DNA from: CBDDFQ01 sp965227035
GTDB taxonomy: Bacteria > Pseudomonadota > Gammaproteobacteria > Burkholderiales > Burkholderiaceae_C
Reading direction: 5' to 3'
Assembly: GCA_965227035.1 (NCBI GenBank)
Contig: OZ245724.1
Span: 3,658,001-3,722,000, forward strand
Length of the DNA: 64,000 bases
The notes under the pieces: model-generated
Database searches by the model: none
Told to the model about the DNA's origin: nothing
Seen by the model: only the letters and a program-made list of their open reading frames with translations
Position numbers and translations under genes: made by a program
Part shown: piece by piece, positions 52,815 to 61,471 of the stretch
Position numbering within the stretch: position 1 is the stretch's first letter
How the letters are laid out: every line of letters begins with the position of its first letter

Positions 52815-54047
52815 ATGCAAACACAACTCGCGCCCGAGTACGCAGGCACAACCGACGGCATGGAAGCCGAAGCGATTCTTCGCAAGTGTGTGCACTGCGG
52901 GTTTTGCACCGCCACCTGCCCCACCTACCAGTTGCTCGGCGATGAACTCGATGGTCCGAGAGGGCGCATCTACCTCATCAAGCAGGTGCTGGAAGGACAC
53001 GAGCCGACGCGCGATACGCAACTGCATCTGGACAGATGCCTCACCTGCAGAAACTGCGAATCGACTTGTCCTTCGGGGGTGCAGTACGGGCATCTGGTGG
53101 ATATCGGACGCAAGCTGGTTGACGAGAAAGTCGAGCGACCATCAGGCGAACGCGCGATGCGGTGGATGCTGAAAGAGGGGCTGACATCGCCGATGTTTTC
53201 TCCGGCGATGAAGCTCGGTCAAGCGGTGCGGGGGCTACTTCCTGCATCGTTGAAAGCGAAGGTTCCGCAGGCACGCTCGGCAGGAAAAATTCCGACCACT
53301 GCACACGCGCGCAAAGTACTGATGCTCGAAGGTTGTGTGCAGCCTTCGATGATGCCGAACATCAACAGCGCGACCAGGCGCGTGCTCGATGCAGCGGGCA
53401 TCGAGACTGTTACGGCAAACAATGCAGGATGCTGTGGCGCGGTGAAGTTTCATTTGAACGATCACGACGGCGGCAAGGCGCACATGAAGGCCAACATCGA
53501 CGCGTGGTGGCCTATCGTCGAATCGCAAAATATAGAAGCCATCGTGATGAACGCATCGGGCTGCGGCGTCATGGTGAAAGACTACGGACACATCTTGCGC
53601 AACGACGACGAATACGCAGTGCGCGCGAAAAAAATCTCGCAGCTCACACGTGATTTGAGCGAGTTGCTACCCGACATCGCGCCTCTGCTGCGTGATCGCG
53701 TGAAGGCATCCGCAGGAACGATTGCGTTCCACCCACCATGCACGCTGCAGCATGGGCAGCAATTGCGGGGCGGCGTGGAAACGCATCTGCGCGATTTAGG
53801 TTTCGATGTGAAAGTGGCTGGCAACGAATCGCATCTTTGCTGCGGCTCGGCAGGGACTTATTCGGCGCTGAATCCAGAAATCGCCACGCAGTTGCGCGAT
53901 CGAAAACTCGGGAATTTATCGGCTCTGGAGCCTGTCGTGGTGGCATCCGCGAACATCGGATGCATCACGCATTTGCAGAGCGGCACGAACACCCCGGTAA
54001 GGCACTGGGTGGAGTTGCTCGACGAGGCTATTTCCGGAACGCTCTAA
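52815..54047 (+). CDS. glcF: Glycolate oxidase iron-sulfur subunit GlcF
   Basis: 410-aa subunit. Two [4Fe-4S] ferredoxin motifs are visible, CVHCGFCTATCPT (residue about 24) and CLTCRNCESTCPSGV (about 75). Two CCG-type domains follow with NAGCCGAVKFHL and ESHLCCGSAGTYS, which hold an additional non-cubane cluster or substrate-side site as in HdrB-like proteins. It passes electrons from the flavin subunits to quinone. The stop codon lies in a short tandem repeat that extends to the convergent glutathione peroxidase gene. Confidence 0.95.
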   Translation: MQTQLAPEYAGTTDGMEAEAILRKCVHCGFCTATCPTYQLLGDELDGPRGRIYLIKQVLEGHEPTRDTQLHLDRCLTCRNCESTCPSGVQYGHLVDIGRKLVDEKVERPSGERAMRWMLKEGLTSPMFSPAMKLGQAVRGLLPASLKAKVPQARSAGKIPTTAHARKVLMLEGCVQPSMMPNINSATRRVLDAAGIETVTANNAGCCGAVKFHLNDHDGGKAHMKANIDAWWPIVESQNIEAIVMNASGCGVMVKDYGHILRNDDEYAVRAKKISQLTRDLSELLPDIAPLLRDRVKASAGTIAFHPPCTLQHGQQLRGGVETHLRDLGFDVKVAGNESHLCCGSAGTYSALNPEIATQLRDRKLGNLSALEPVVVASANIGCITHLQSGTNTPVRHWVELLDEAISGTL

Positions 54048-54091
54048 ATCAGAAACGCTGAATCCGAAACGCTAGACCCGAACTAGACGCT
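54036..54091. repeat. Decayed 14-bp tandem repeat spanning the glcF and gpx stop codons
   Basis: GGAACGCTCTAAATCA, GAAACGCTGAATCC, GAAACGCTAGACCC, then a rearranged GAACTAGACGCT. The first unit contains the glcF stop TAA (54045-54047); the last contains the stop of the convergent peroxidase gene (CTA on the plus strand, 54083-54085). Confidence 0.7.
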
Positions 54092-54583
54092 CACAGGCTT
54101 TTTCTTCAACTCTTCCTCGATCGCCCGCGACAGCGAAGACGGCTTGTCGAGCGGCGCGTAACGGTGCACGACTTCGCCTTCGCGGTTGATCAAAAACTTG
54201 GTGAAGTTCCACTTGATCGCCTTGCTGCCCAGAATGCCCGGCGCCTCTTTCGTGAGCCACTGATATAGCGGGTGCGCCGCGTCGCCATTCACGTCGATCT
54301 TGTGCATCATCGGAAAGGTCACGTGATACGCAGATTCGCAAAATGCAGCGATCTGTTTGTCTTCGCCGGGATCTTGTCCGCCGAACTGGTTGCATGGAAA
54401 ACCCAGCACCAACAAACCGTCTTTTTCGTAGGTTTGGTAGAGCTCTTCCAGACCTGCGAACTGTGGCGTGAATCCGCAGGCGCTGGCGGTATTGACGATC
54501 AATAGCACCTTCCCCCGGTATTCCGAAAGGGCGACGGACTTGCCGTCGATTGTCTGTGCGTCGAAGTCGTAAACGGTGGTCAT
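54083..54583 (-). CDS. Glutathione peroxidase (BtuE-like, thiol type)
   Basis: 166-aa peroxidase. Catalytic Cys (not Sec) in NTASACGFTPQFAGLEELY near residue 36, Gln in GFPCNQFGGQDPGED and Trp/Asn in IKWNFTKFLINREG complete the tetrad. The Cys in GFPCNQFGG is typical too. Reduces hydrogen and lipid peroxides, usually with thioredoxin in bacteria. It ends inside the tandem repeat shared with glcF. Confidence 0.94.
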   Translation of the reverse strand: MTTVYDFDAQTIDGKSVALSEYRGKVLLIVNTASACGFTPQFAGLEELYQTYEKDGLLVLGFPCNQFGGQDPGEDKQIAAFCESAYHVTFPMMHKIDVNGDAAHPLYQWLTKEAPGILGSKAIKWNFTKFLINREGEVVHRYAPLDKPSSLSRAIEEELKKKPVSV

Positions 54584-54641
54584 GGAGGCTCCCGGAAGGT
54601 TGCCGACTCAAGCGCGAGCCGGCTTTCGATCTGCACCGAGC

Positions 54642-55922
54642 TTAATGTGAGGCGTCGCTTCGCGCTACCGCTAAAAGATGCGCGATCTCATCGGGATGGT
54701 TTTTGCAGTTGGCGATGTGCCAGCGCTTGATCACCCACATCATTCCCGCCACGATCACGCCGAACGCGGTGATGGCGCCGAACGCGGACAGGCCGTATTT
54801 GGTGGACAGCGTATAGAAAGCGCCCAGACCCAGAATGCAGGCCTGCTCGTTGAAGTTTTGTACGGCAATCGAGCGACCCGATCCCATGAGGTTGTGGCCC
54901 CGATGCTGAAGCAGGGCGTTCATGGGAACGACCAGGAATCCGCCAAGGCCGCCAAGGATGATCAGGAACGGAACTGCAAGCCAGACGTTGTGGATGAAGT
55001 TCATGAGGATCACCAGCAGCCCCATGGCAATGCCCATCGGGATGACCTTTGTGGCCGAGTCCAGTTTCATTCGCACCGATGCGAGCACTGCGCCGACCGC
55101 AGTTCCGATGGCAACCACACCCACTAGCGACGACGCCTGAGTCGTCGAATAGCCGAGCGCCGCCGCGCTCCAGGCGAGCACGATGTAGCGAAGGTTGCCG
55201 CTCACGCCCCAGAAAAGGGTGGTGGTGGACAAAGAGATTTGGCCGAGCTTGTCGCGCCAGAGACGGGAGTTGCAGCTCCAGAAATCGGGCAACAATTCCA
55301 GGGGGTTGCTGGGGATGGGGCGCATCTCGACGCCGGTGTGAGGAATGCGCGTGTTGAACCAGGCGGCGATCGCGTAGATGAATACCAGCACGCAGATGGC
55401 GGCTTCGGGTGGTGTGTTGATGCCCGTGTCTATGAACGGCAGATCGATCGCAAGCAGGTGAGAAGACAGGATTCGTCCCACGAGCTGGCCGCCCAACAAC
55501 ACGCCAAGAATGATCGACGAGATGGTGAGCCCTTCGATCCAGCCGTTGGCCTTGACCAGCTGCGATGTCGGAAGCAATTCTGTGAGGATGCCGTACTTGG
55601 CCGGCGAATACGCGGCGGCTCCGAGCCCGACCACGGCGTACGCCATCAGCGGATGAGTACCGCCGAGCATCATGAGACAGCCGACTACCTTGATTGCGTT
55701 GCTGTAGAACATGACCTTGCCCTTGGGCATGGCGTCGGCGAAGGCGCCAACGAACGGCGCGAGCACCACGTAGAAGAGCGCAAACATCGGCACCAGTGCC
55801 GCGCGTTGCCATTCGGGGCTACCCCCGCTTCGGAGCAGTTCGACTGCGGCAACGAATAATGCGTTGTCGGCCAGAGACGAAAAGAACTGGGCCGACATGA
55901 TCGTGTAGAAACCGCGCTTCAT
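54642..55922 (-). CDS. lplT: Lysophospholipid transporter LplT-like MFS protein
   Basis: 426-aa MFS protein of about twelve helices with the LplT-type start MKRGFYTIMSAQFFSSLADNALFVAAVELL and YSPAKYGILTELLPTSQLVKANGWIEGLTISSIILG. LplT flips lysophospholipids into the cell for reacylation by Aas; the aas gene is not adjacent here, unlike in E. coli. It is divergent from alr, with about 190 bp between. Confidence 0.88.
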   Translation of the reverse strand: MKRGFYTIMSAQFFSSLADNALFVAAVELLRSGGSPEWQRAALVPMFALFYVVLAPFVGAFADAMPKGKVMFYSNAIKVVGCLMMLGGTHPLMAYAVVGLGAAAYSPAKYGILTELLPTSQLVKANGWIEGLTISSIILGVLLGGQLVGRILSSHLLAIDLPFIDTGINTPPEAAICVLVFIYAIAAWFNTRIPHTGVEMRPIPSNPLELLPDFWSCNSRLWRDKLGQISLSTTTLFWGVSGNLRYIVLAWSAAALGYSTTQASSLVGVVAIGTAVGAVLASVRMKLDSATKVIPMGIAMGLLVILMNFIHNVWLAVPFLIILGGLGGFLVVPMNALLQHRGHNLMGSGRSIAVQNFNEQACILGLGAFYTLSTKYGLSAFGAITAFGVIVAGMMWVIKRWHIANCKNHPDEIAHLLAVARSDASH

Positions 55923-56111
55923 TGAAGTTCTGTTCGAGGCATACGACTGGACTGTTGCGATTTCTGCAGTGGCAAATTGGCTTCCGGCGATTTACATCGG
56001 GTTATATCACGCGGCTTTTCCTCTCCAATGCCAAAATCCCCCCAATCTCCTGCGACTCCTGTCGGGTCGTGGGGCTATTGATTCTTTAGCGAACCAAAGC
56101 TCGAAACCGAA

Positions 56112-57254
56112 ATGCCGCGTCCAATTCTCGCCACCGTCCACACCGAGTCGCTTCACCACAACGTCGAGCGCGCTCGGCAACTGGCGAGCGAGTCGAAAGT
56201 TTGGGCGATCGTGAAAGCCAACGCGTATGGGCACGGCATCGAGCGGGCCTACGAGGGGCTTCGGGGAGCCGACGGATTCGCGCTGATCGATCTGGCCGAG
56301 GCCGAGCGGGTTCGCGCACTGGGCTGGCGCGGTCCGATTCTTTTGCTGGAAGGCGTGTTCGAAGCGCGCGATCTCGAACTCTGCTCGCGCTTGGGTCTTT
56401 GGCACTCGGTGCATTGCGATGAACAGATCGACATGCTCGCCGCCCACAAAACCAATGTGCCGCATCGGGTGTTCCTCAAGATGAACTCAGGAATGAACCG
56501 GCTCGGTTTTCCGCCGCAACGTTTCCGCGCGGCATGGACCCGGCTCAATGCACTGCCGCAGGTCGACGAAATTTCTCTCATGACTCACTTCAGCGATGCC
56601 GATGGCGATCGGGGTATTGCACATCAACTGGCTGTGTTCGAAGAAGCATCGCGCGATCTGCCGGGCGAACGCACGGTTGCGAACAGCGCGGCGTTACTCA
56701 GACACGCGTCTGTCGACGGGGTGCTCGAAGAATGGGTGCGGCCGGGTATCGCGCTGTACGGCGCGTCGCCTGACTACCCGCATCACGACGCGATCTCGCG
56801 GGGGCTGATGCCTGCGATGACGCTGTCTTCGAAAATCATCGGGACTCAGCATCTGAAGAAGGGCGATTCGGTCGGCTACGGATCGAACTTCTATGCCGAT
56901 GGCGATATGCGCGTCGGCGTGGTCGCCTGTGGCTATGCAGACGGCTATCCGCGTTTGAGTCCGACTGGAACGCCGGTTCTGGTGTCTGGCATCAAAACCT
57001 ACACGCTGGGCCGGGTCAGCATGGACATGATCGTGGTGAACCTGGAGCCGGTCATCGCAGCCGGCGCAAACGCGGGCTTCGGGGCGGAAGTGGTGTTGTG
57101 GGGGCGCGCGTCCGCATCCGCATCCGCATCCGCATCCGCATCCGCATCCAATGGCGTGTTGCTGTCCATCGATGAAGTCGCCGCAGCGTCCGGCACCGTC
57201 GGCTACGAGCTGATGTGCGCGGTGGCACAGCGGGTGCCGTTCGCGGTCGACTGA
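56112..57254 (+). CDS. alr: Alanine racemase with an Ala-Ser microsatellite insert
   Basis: 380-aa PLP enzyme that makes D-alanine for peptidoglycan. The PLP lysine is K35 in WAIVKANAYGHG; the phosphate/pyridine region is in YGSNFYADGDMRVGVVACGYADGYPR and the second-subunit segment is RVSMDMIVVNL. Near residue 333 a (TCCGCA) repeat adds seven Ala-Ser dipeptides between VVLWGR and NGVLLSIDEVA, where relatives have only a short loop. The C-terminus AASGTVGYELMCAVAQRVP is normal, so the enzyme should be functional. Convergent with panE. Confidence 0.96.
   Translation: MPRPILATVHTESLHHNVERARQLASESKVWAIVKANAYGHGIERAYEGLRGADGFALIDLAEAERVRALGWRGPILLLEGVFEARDLELCSRLGLWHSVHCDEQIDMLAAHKTNVPHRVFLKMNSGMNRLGFPPQRFRAAWTRLNALPQVDEISLMTHFSDADGDRGIAHQLAVFEEASRDLPGERTVANSAALLRHASVDGVLEEWVRPGIALYGASPDYPHHDAISRGLMPAMTLSSKIIGTQHLKKGDSVGYGSNFYADGDMRVGVVACGYADGYPRLSPTGTPVLVSGIKTYTLGRVSMDMIVVNLEPVIAAGANAGFGAEVVLWGRASASASASASASASNGVLLSIDEVAAASGTVGYELMCAVAQRVPFAVD
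57111..57149 (+). repeat. Hexanucleotide microsatellite (TCCGCA)6.5 in alr
   Basis: Six exact tandem copies of TCCGCA plus TCC, preceded by GCG. In frame they encode Ala-Ser seven times. Length changes by slippage would keep the reading frame. Confidence 0.97.
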
Positions 57255-57258
57255 TCTT

Positions 57259-58236
57259 TCAGTAAAGACCCAGCGTCTGTGCTCGCAGACGCGTCAATCC
57301 CAGCAGCGCATCGATGTTCGGCGTCGCAACCTTCACCAGCTGCCCGATCTCGCGAACCGATGACACCAGCGCATCGAGCTCGATCGCGCGATTGGCCTCC
57401 ACATCCTGCAGCATCGACGTTTTGAACGCGCCGAGCTTCTCCGTGACCAGATGGCGTTCCTCCGGGTCTTCCTCGATCGGAATGCCGATTCGTGCGCCAA
57501 TCTCACGCGCCTCGAGCATGACGTTCGACATGAATGCGCGAGCAAGCGGATCGGCGAGTACGCGATCTGCCGTAGCGCCGGTGATCGCGCTGATCGGGTT
57601 CATGGTCATGTTGCCCCAGAGCTTGAAGAAGGTGTCCTGCTGAATCTTCTCGCTGACGACCCCTTCCATTCCCGCCGACATCAATATCTCCGACAGCTTC
57701 GACACACGCTCGCTGCGGCCGCCGGACGGCTCGCCGATGATCATGCGACTGCCGTGATGGTGATGAATCAAGCCCGGCTCTTTGACGAGCGCACTCACAT
57801 GCACCACACACCCGACCAGATGTTGCGGCGCTATCGCTTTCGCGATTTCGCCGGTGGGATCGACCGATTTGAGTTGCGTGTTTTCAAGCTCGCCACCGAA
57901 GCCGTTGAAAAACCACCATGGCACCCCGTTCATGGCGGTCAGCACGACCGTGTGGGGACCGATCAGAGGCGCTATCGATTTGGCGATCTGCGCGAGCGAC
58001 GGTGCTTTCACCGCGATGACCACGAGATCCTGAACCCCGAACTCCGCAGGATCGGCGCTCGCTTTGACAGGAACCGAGTCGACGATGCCGCCATGGCTGA
58101 GCCGCAGACCGTGCTTCTGAAGTGCAGCAAGCGTTTCGCCGCGCGCCACCATGCTCACGTTGTAACCAGCGGACGCCAGCAGAAAGCCCATCCATCCGCC
58201 GATGGCGCCTGCGCCGTAGATGCAAATATTCTTCAT
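57259..58236 (-). CDS. 2-Dehydropantoate 2-reductase family protein (PanE-like)
   Basis: 325-aa NADPH-dependent reductase. Cofactor motif ICIYGAGAIGGWMGFLLASAG at residues 4-24, catalytic Lys in IAVKAPSLAQI and GNMTMNPISAITGATADRVLADPL (substrate-binding) in the C-terminal half. It could be ketopantoate reductase of coenzyme A synthesis. Its start overlaps the stop of a HpaI-type aldolase gene by 4 bp, however, so it may instead reduce an aldolase-derived 2-oxo acid; PanE paralogues with other substrates are common. Confidence 0.85.
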   Translation of the reverse strand: MKNICIYGAGAIGGWMGFLLASAGYNVSMVARGETLAALQKHGLRLSHGGIVDSVPVKASADPAEFGVQDLVVIAVKAPSLAQIAKSIAPLIGPHTVVLTAMNGVPWWFFNGFGGELENTQLKSVDPTGEIAKAIAPQHLVGCVVHVSALVKEPGLIHHHHGSRMIIGEPSGGRSERVSKLSEILMSAGMEGVVSEKIQQDTFFKLWGNMTMNPISAITGATADRVLADPLARAFMSNVMLEAREIGARIGIPIEEDPEERHLVTEKLGAFKTSMLQDVEANRAIELDALVSSVREIGQLVKVATPNIDALLGLTRLRAQTLGLY

Positions 58237-59036
58237 TGGTCTTTGAATTTCTTGAGCAGCGCTGCTGCCGAGTTCTTCAGGAGATTGGTGTCCATGCCGA
58301 CTGCCACGAACAGTGCCCCTGCATCAAGCCATTTCCGTGCCTGTTCTTCGGTCGCAGAAAGAATGCCGGGCGCTTTGCCCGCTTTCAGGATTCGCGCAAT
58401 TCCATCGGCAATGGCGGCCTGCACGTCAGGGTGCGCCGCATTGCCTAGATGCCCCATCGATGCAGACAGATCCGACGGCCCGATGAACACGCCATCGACG
58501 CCCGGCGTCGCCGCAATGGCATCGAGATTTCGCATGGCTTCGACCGTCTCGGCCTGCACCAGCAAACACACTTCGTCGTTCGCTTCGCGAATGTAGTTCG
58601 GGTAGGAGTTCCATCGCGATGCCCGCGCCAGTCCGGCACCCATTCCGCGCACACCTTGCGGTGGATACCGCATCGCCTGCGCCATTTCCTGCGCTTGCTC
58701 GGCCGTATCGATCATGGGCACCAGAATGGTTTGCACGCCTATGTCGAGGTACTGCTTGATGAGTGAAGTTTCCCCCACCGGAACCCGCACCGCAGGATGC
58801 GACAAGGTGCTTCCCGTTTCACCTATGAATGCGCTGTGCGCGCTCGATATGCCTTGCAGCTGGGCGAGGGTGTTGCGAATGTCGTTAGGGGCATGCTCGC
58901 CATCGATCAACAACCAGTCGTAGCCGACTCCAGCGACGATCTCTGCCGAATAGCTGCTGGCTAGCGAGAGCCAGAGTCCGATCTGCTGCTTCTTGTCCGA
59001 TAGAGCGCGTTTGAAAATATTGGCGGGCGTTTTCAT
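58233..59036 (-). CDS. HpcH/HpaI-family class II pyruvate aldolase
   Basis: 267-aa TIM-barrel aldolase that splits 4-hydroxy-2-oxo acids into pyruvate and an aldehyde (HpaI, GarL and RhmA relatives). It has YDWLLIDGEHAPNDI (catalytic base His), AVRVPVGETSLIKQYLDIGVQTILVPMIDTAEQA, QAETVEAMRNLDAIAATPGVDGVFIGPSDLSASMG (metal Glu/Asp) and the C-terminal GALFVAVGMDTNLL. ATG 59036 (MKTPANIF) is chosen; ATG 59057 would lie only 11 bp from the divergent radA start. Overlaps the PanE-like gene by 4 bp. Confidence 0.9.
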   Translation of the reverse strand: MKTPANIFKRALSDKKQQIGLWLSLASSYSAEIVAGVGYDWLLIDGEHAPNDIRNTLAQLQGISSAHSAFIGETGSTLSHPAVRVPVGETSLIKQYLDIGVQTILVPMIDTAEQAQEMAQAMRYPPQGVRGMGAGLARASRWNSYPNYIREANDEVCLLVQAETVEAMRNLDAIAATPGVDGVFIGPSDLSASMGHLGNAAHPDVQAAIADGIARILKAGKAPGILSATEEQARKWLDAGALFVAVGMDTNLLKNSAAALLKKFKDQ

Positions 59037-59068
59037 GTGCGGTCGATTTTGCTTCATACACTCGGCTT

Positions 59069-60457
59069 ATGGCCAAAGAAAAAACGATCTACACCTGCAC
59101 CGAGTGCGGTGGCACCAGCCCCAAATGGCTGGGCAAATGTCCAAGTTGCGGTGAATGGAACACCCTCGTCGAATCGACCACCGAAGCAGGCGGCGCAACC
59201 AAGAACAGATACAGCGGCCAATTCGCCGCACTCGCAAAAACCTCCGAAATCACGACGCTTGCCGACATCGAAGCGACCGACGTCGATCGCACCCCCACCG
59301 GGCTGGAAGAACTCGATCGAGTGTTGGGTGGCGGCATGGTCGAAGGTGGCGTGACATTGATCGGCGGCGATCCCGGTATCGGCAAATCGACCCTGTTGCT
59401 GCAGGCGCTCGATGCGCTGCAGAAGGCCGGCCTTGGCACGCTGTACGTGACCGGCGAAGAAAGCGGTGCGCAAGTCGCGTTGCGATCACGCCGGCTAGGT
59501 TTGGACAACTCGCAAGTGAAAGTGCTGGCAGAGATTCAGCTCGAAAAAATCATCGCGACTCTCGATGCCACCAAGCCCGCGATTGCTGTGATCGACTCGA
59601 TTCAAACGGTGTACTCCGATCAGCTCACATCGGCGCCCGGATCGGTTGCCCAAGTTCGTGAATGCGCTGCACACCTGACGCGATTCGCGAAGGCGACCGG
59701 AACGGCCATCGTTCTCGTCGGGCATGTCACCAAAGAGGGCGCGCTGGCGGGCCCTCGCGTGCTGGAGCACATGGTCGACACGGTTCTTTATTTCGAAGGC
59801 GACACGCATTCGAGCTTTCGACTGGTTCGAGCGATCAAGAACCGATTCGGCGCTGTGAACGAAATTGGCGTGTTCGCCATGACCGAGCGTGGCCTGAAAG
59901 GCGTGACCAATCCGAGCGCCATTTTTCTGAGCCAGCATGACGAGCCGGTGCCGGGAAGCTGCGTGCTGGTGACGCTGGAAGGCACCCGTCCGATGCTCGT
60001 CGAAATACAGGCGCTGGTCGATACCGGCGGTCCGAGCCCGCGACGTTTATCGGTGGGGCTGGATCGCGATCGGCTCGCGATGTTGCTGGCTGTGTTGCAC
60101 AGACACGCGGGCATCTCGTGCATGGATCAGGACGTGTTCGTGAACGCAGTGGGCGGCGTGCGAATCAGCGAGCCTGCTGCCGATCTGAGCGTGCTGCTGG
60201 CGATTACTTCGAGTCTGCGCGGCAAGCCGCTGCCGAAGGGATTTATCGCATTCGGCGAGGTGGGGCTTGCGGGCGAAGTGCGTCCGGCGCCACGAGGACA
60301 GGAGCGCCTGCGTGAAGCCGCCAAGCTCGGGTTCTCGGTTGCAATCGTTCCCAAAGCCAATGCTCCCCGCAAAGGCAGCAAGGAAATCGAAGGACTGACG
60401 ATTCACGCGGTCGATCGAGTGGAGCAGGCAATGGATCTGGTCAGGTCCATGCAATAA
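59069..60457 (+). CDS. radA: DNA repair protein RadA (Sms)
   Basis: 462-aa RecA-like branch-migration helicase. The N-terminal zinc finger CTECGGTSPKWLGKCPSCGEW is at residues 9-29, Walker A GGDPGIGKSTLL near 98, and the RadA-specific KNRFG motif in AIKNRFGAVNEIG. A C-terminal Lon-protease-like domain (inactive) ends near 455. It promotes recombination-intermediate processing and, in some species, transformation. The space to the divergent aldolase start is only 32 bp, so the radA promoter must lie within or beyond that gene. Confidence 0.97.
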   Translation: MAKEKTIYTCTECGGTSPKWLGKCPSCGEWNTLVESTTEAGGATKNRYSGQFAALAKTSEITTLADIEATDVDRTPTGLEELDRVLGGGMVEGGVTLIGGDPGIGKSTLLLQALDALQKAGLGTLYVTGEESGAQVALRSRRLGLDNSQVKVLAEIQLEKIIATLDATKPAIAVIDSIQTVYSDQLTSAPGSVAQVRECAAHLTRFAKATGTAIVLVGHVTKEGALAGPRVLEHMVDTVLYFEGDTHSSFRLVRAIKNRFGAVNEIGVFAMTERGLKGVTNPSAIFLSQHDEPVPGSCVLVTLEGTRPMLVEIQALVDTGGPSPRRLSVGLDRDRLAMLLAVLHRHAGISCMDQDVFVNAVGGVRISEPAADLSVLLAITSSLRGKPLPKGFIAFGEVGLAGEVRPAPRGQERLREAAKLGFSVAIVPKANAPRKGSKEIEGLTIHAVDRVEQAMDLVRSMQ

Positions 60458-60524
60458 CGCGAAGCCATCCCTAAAATCTTTTCAATCCCTGCATCTCTTC
60501 ATCCCTTCAAACCGAAAGAACGCC

Positions 60525-61397
60525 GTGCTCGATTCATCCATCGTCGATCCAGACAATCAGATTCCCCTTCCCTTTCAAGCAGCAGTCGACTACGCCGATC
60601 TGGTGACCACCTGGGCGCTCGAGATGTCGGTGGACAACATGAAAGTGGCGATGGACGTTTCCTACGGCCCCGACCGCCTGAACAAGTACAGCGTGTTCGC
60701 GCCTACCAATGCGAAGAACGCGCCGGTGGTCATCGCATGGCACGGCGGAGGATGGACCAATGGCTATCGCGTGTTCAACACTTTCATGGCCGAACACATC
60801 GTGAAGATGGGCTACGTACTGGTCGCGCCGTCATACAGGTTGGTGACGACGGCCAAGTTTCCGGCACCGTTCGACGACAGCATCGCGATGCTCGCCCATG
60901 TGCACAAGACCATCGCCGAATTCGGTGGCGATCCGAACGCGCTTTACCTCACAGGCCATTCCGCAGGTGGACACCTGTGCGCACTCACCGCACTCCGCGT
61001 CGCCGATCGCGTCAAAGCGGGAACGCCGGAAGCGGCAGTGCGCGGATGCCTGCCGATCAGCGGCATCATGGACATGCATCACCCGACGCCGGTTGCCGGA
61101 TCGCTCGAAGCGCGTGTGTATGAAATGGTTCTGCAGAAGCCGGAAGATGACGCGCTCATGAGCCCGGTCTGCTGGACCGCCGGAAACAAGATTCCCTTCG
61201 TGCTCACTTACGGCGACAAAGACAGCGAGCGAGTGCAGCTGTCGAATCGACGGATCAAGGAACTGCTGACGGTACAACCGGGCGGCGTCGAGATGCACAA
61301 AGAGTCCGACACGGATCACTTCCTGGCGCACACGATGCTGCGGGATGGTGGGCATCCCTGGTATGGGCGGTTGAAGAGGATGGTGGAGGCGGGGTGA
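60525..61397 (+). CDS. Alpha/beta hydrolase, carboxylesterase/arylformamidase-like
   Basis: 290-aa esterase-lipase fold. HGGGWTNGYRVF (oxyanion HGGG) near residue 73, nucleophile elbow GHSAGGHLCA near 146, and Asp and His in LTYGDKDSERV and DTDHFLAHTM. The HGGGW and short N-terminal cap resemble kynurenine formamidase/BD-FAE-type hydrolases. GTG start. It stands alone between radA and a small membrane protein; the substrate is unknown. Confidence 0.86.
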   Translation: MLDSSIVDPDNQIPLPFQAAVDYADLVTTWALEMSVDNMKVAMDVSYGPDRLNKYSVFAPTNAKNAPVVIAWHGGGWTNGYRVFNTFMAEHIVKMGYVLVAPSYRLVTTAKFPAPFDDSIAMLAHVHKTIAEFGGDPNALYLTGHSAGGHLCALTALRVADRVKAGTPEAAVRGCLPISGIMDMHHPTPVAGSLEARVYEMVLQKPEDDALMSPVCWTAGNKIPFVLTYGDKDSERVQLSNRRIKELLTVQPGGVEMHKESDTDHFLAHTMLRDGGHPWYGRLKRMVEAG

Positions 61398-61471
61398 GGC
61401 CGGCAGGCGCAGTCCGGCGGACTAGGTAGAGCCCGCAGCGTCGGCTCGCCGATTGCTGCGAAAATAAGCAG

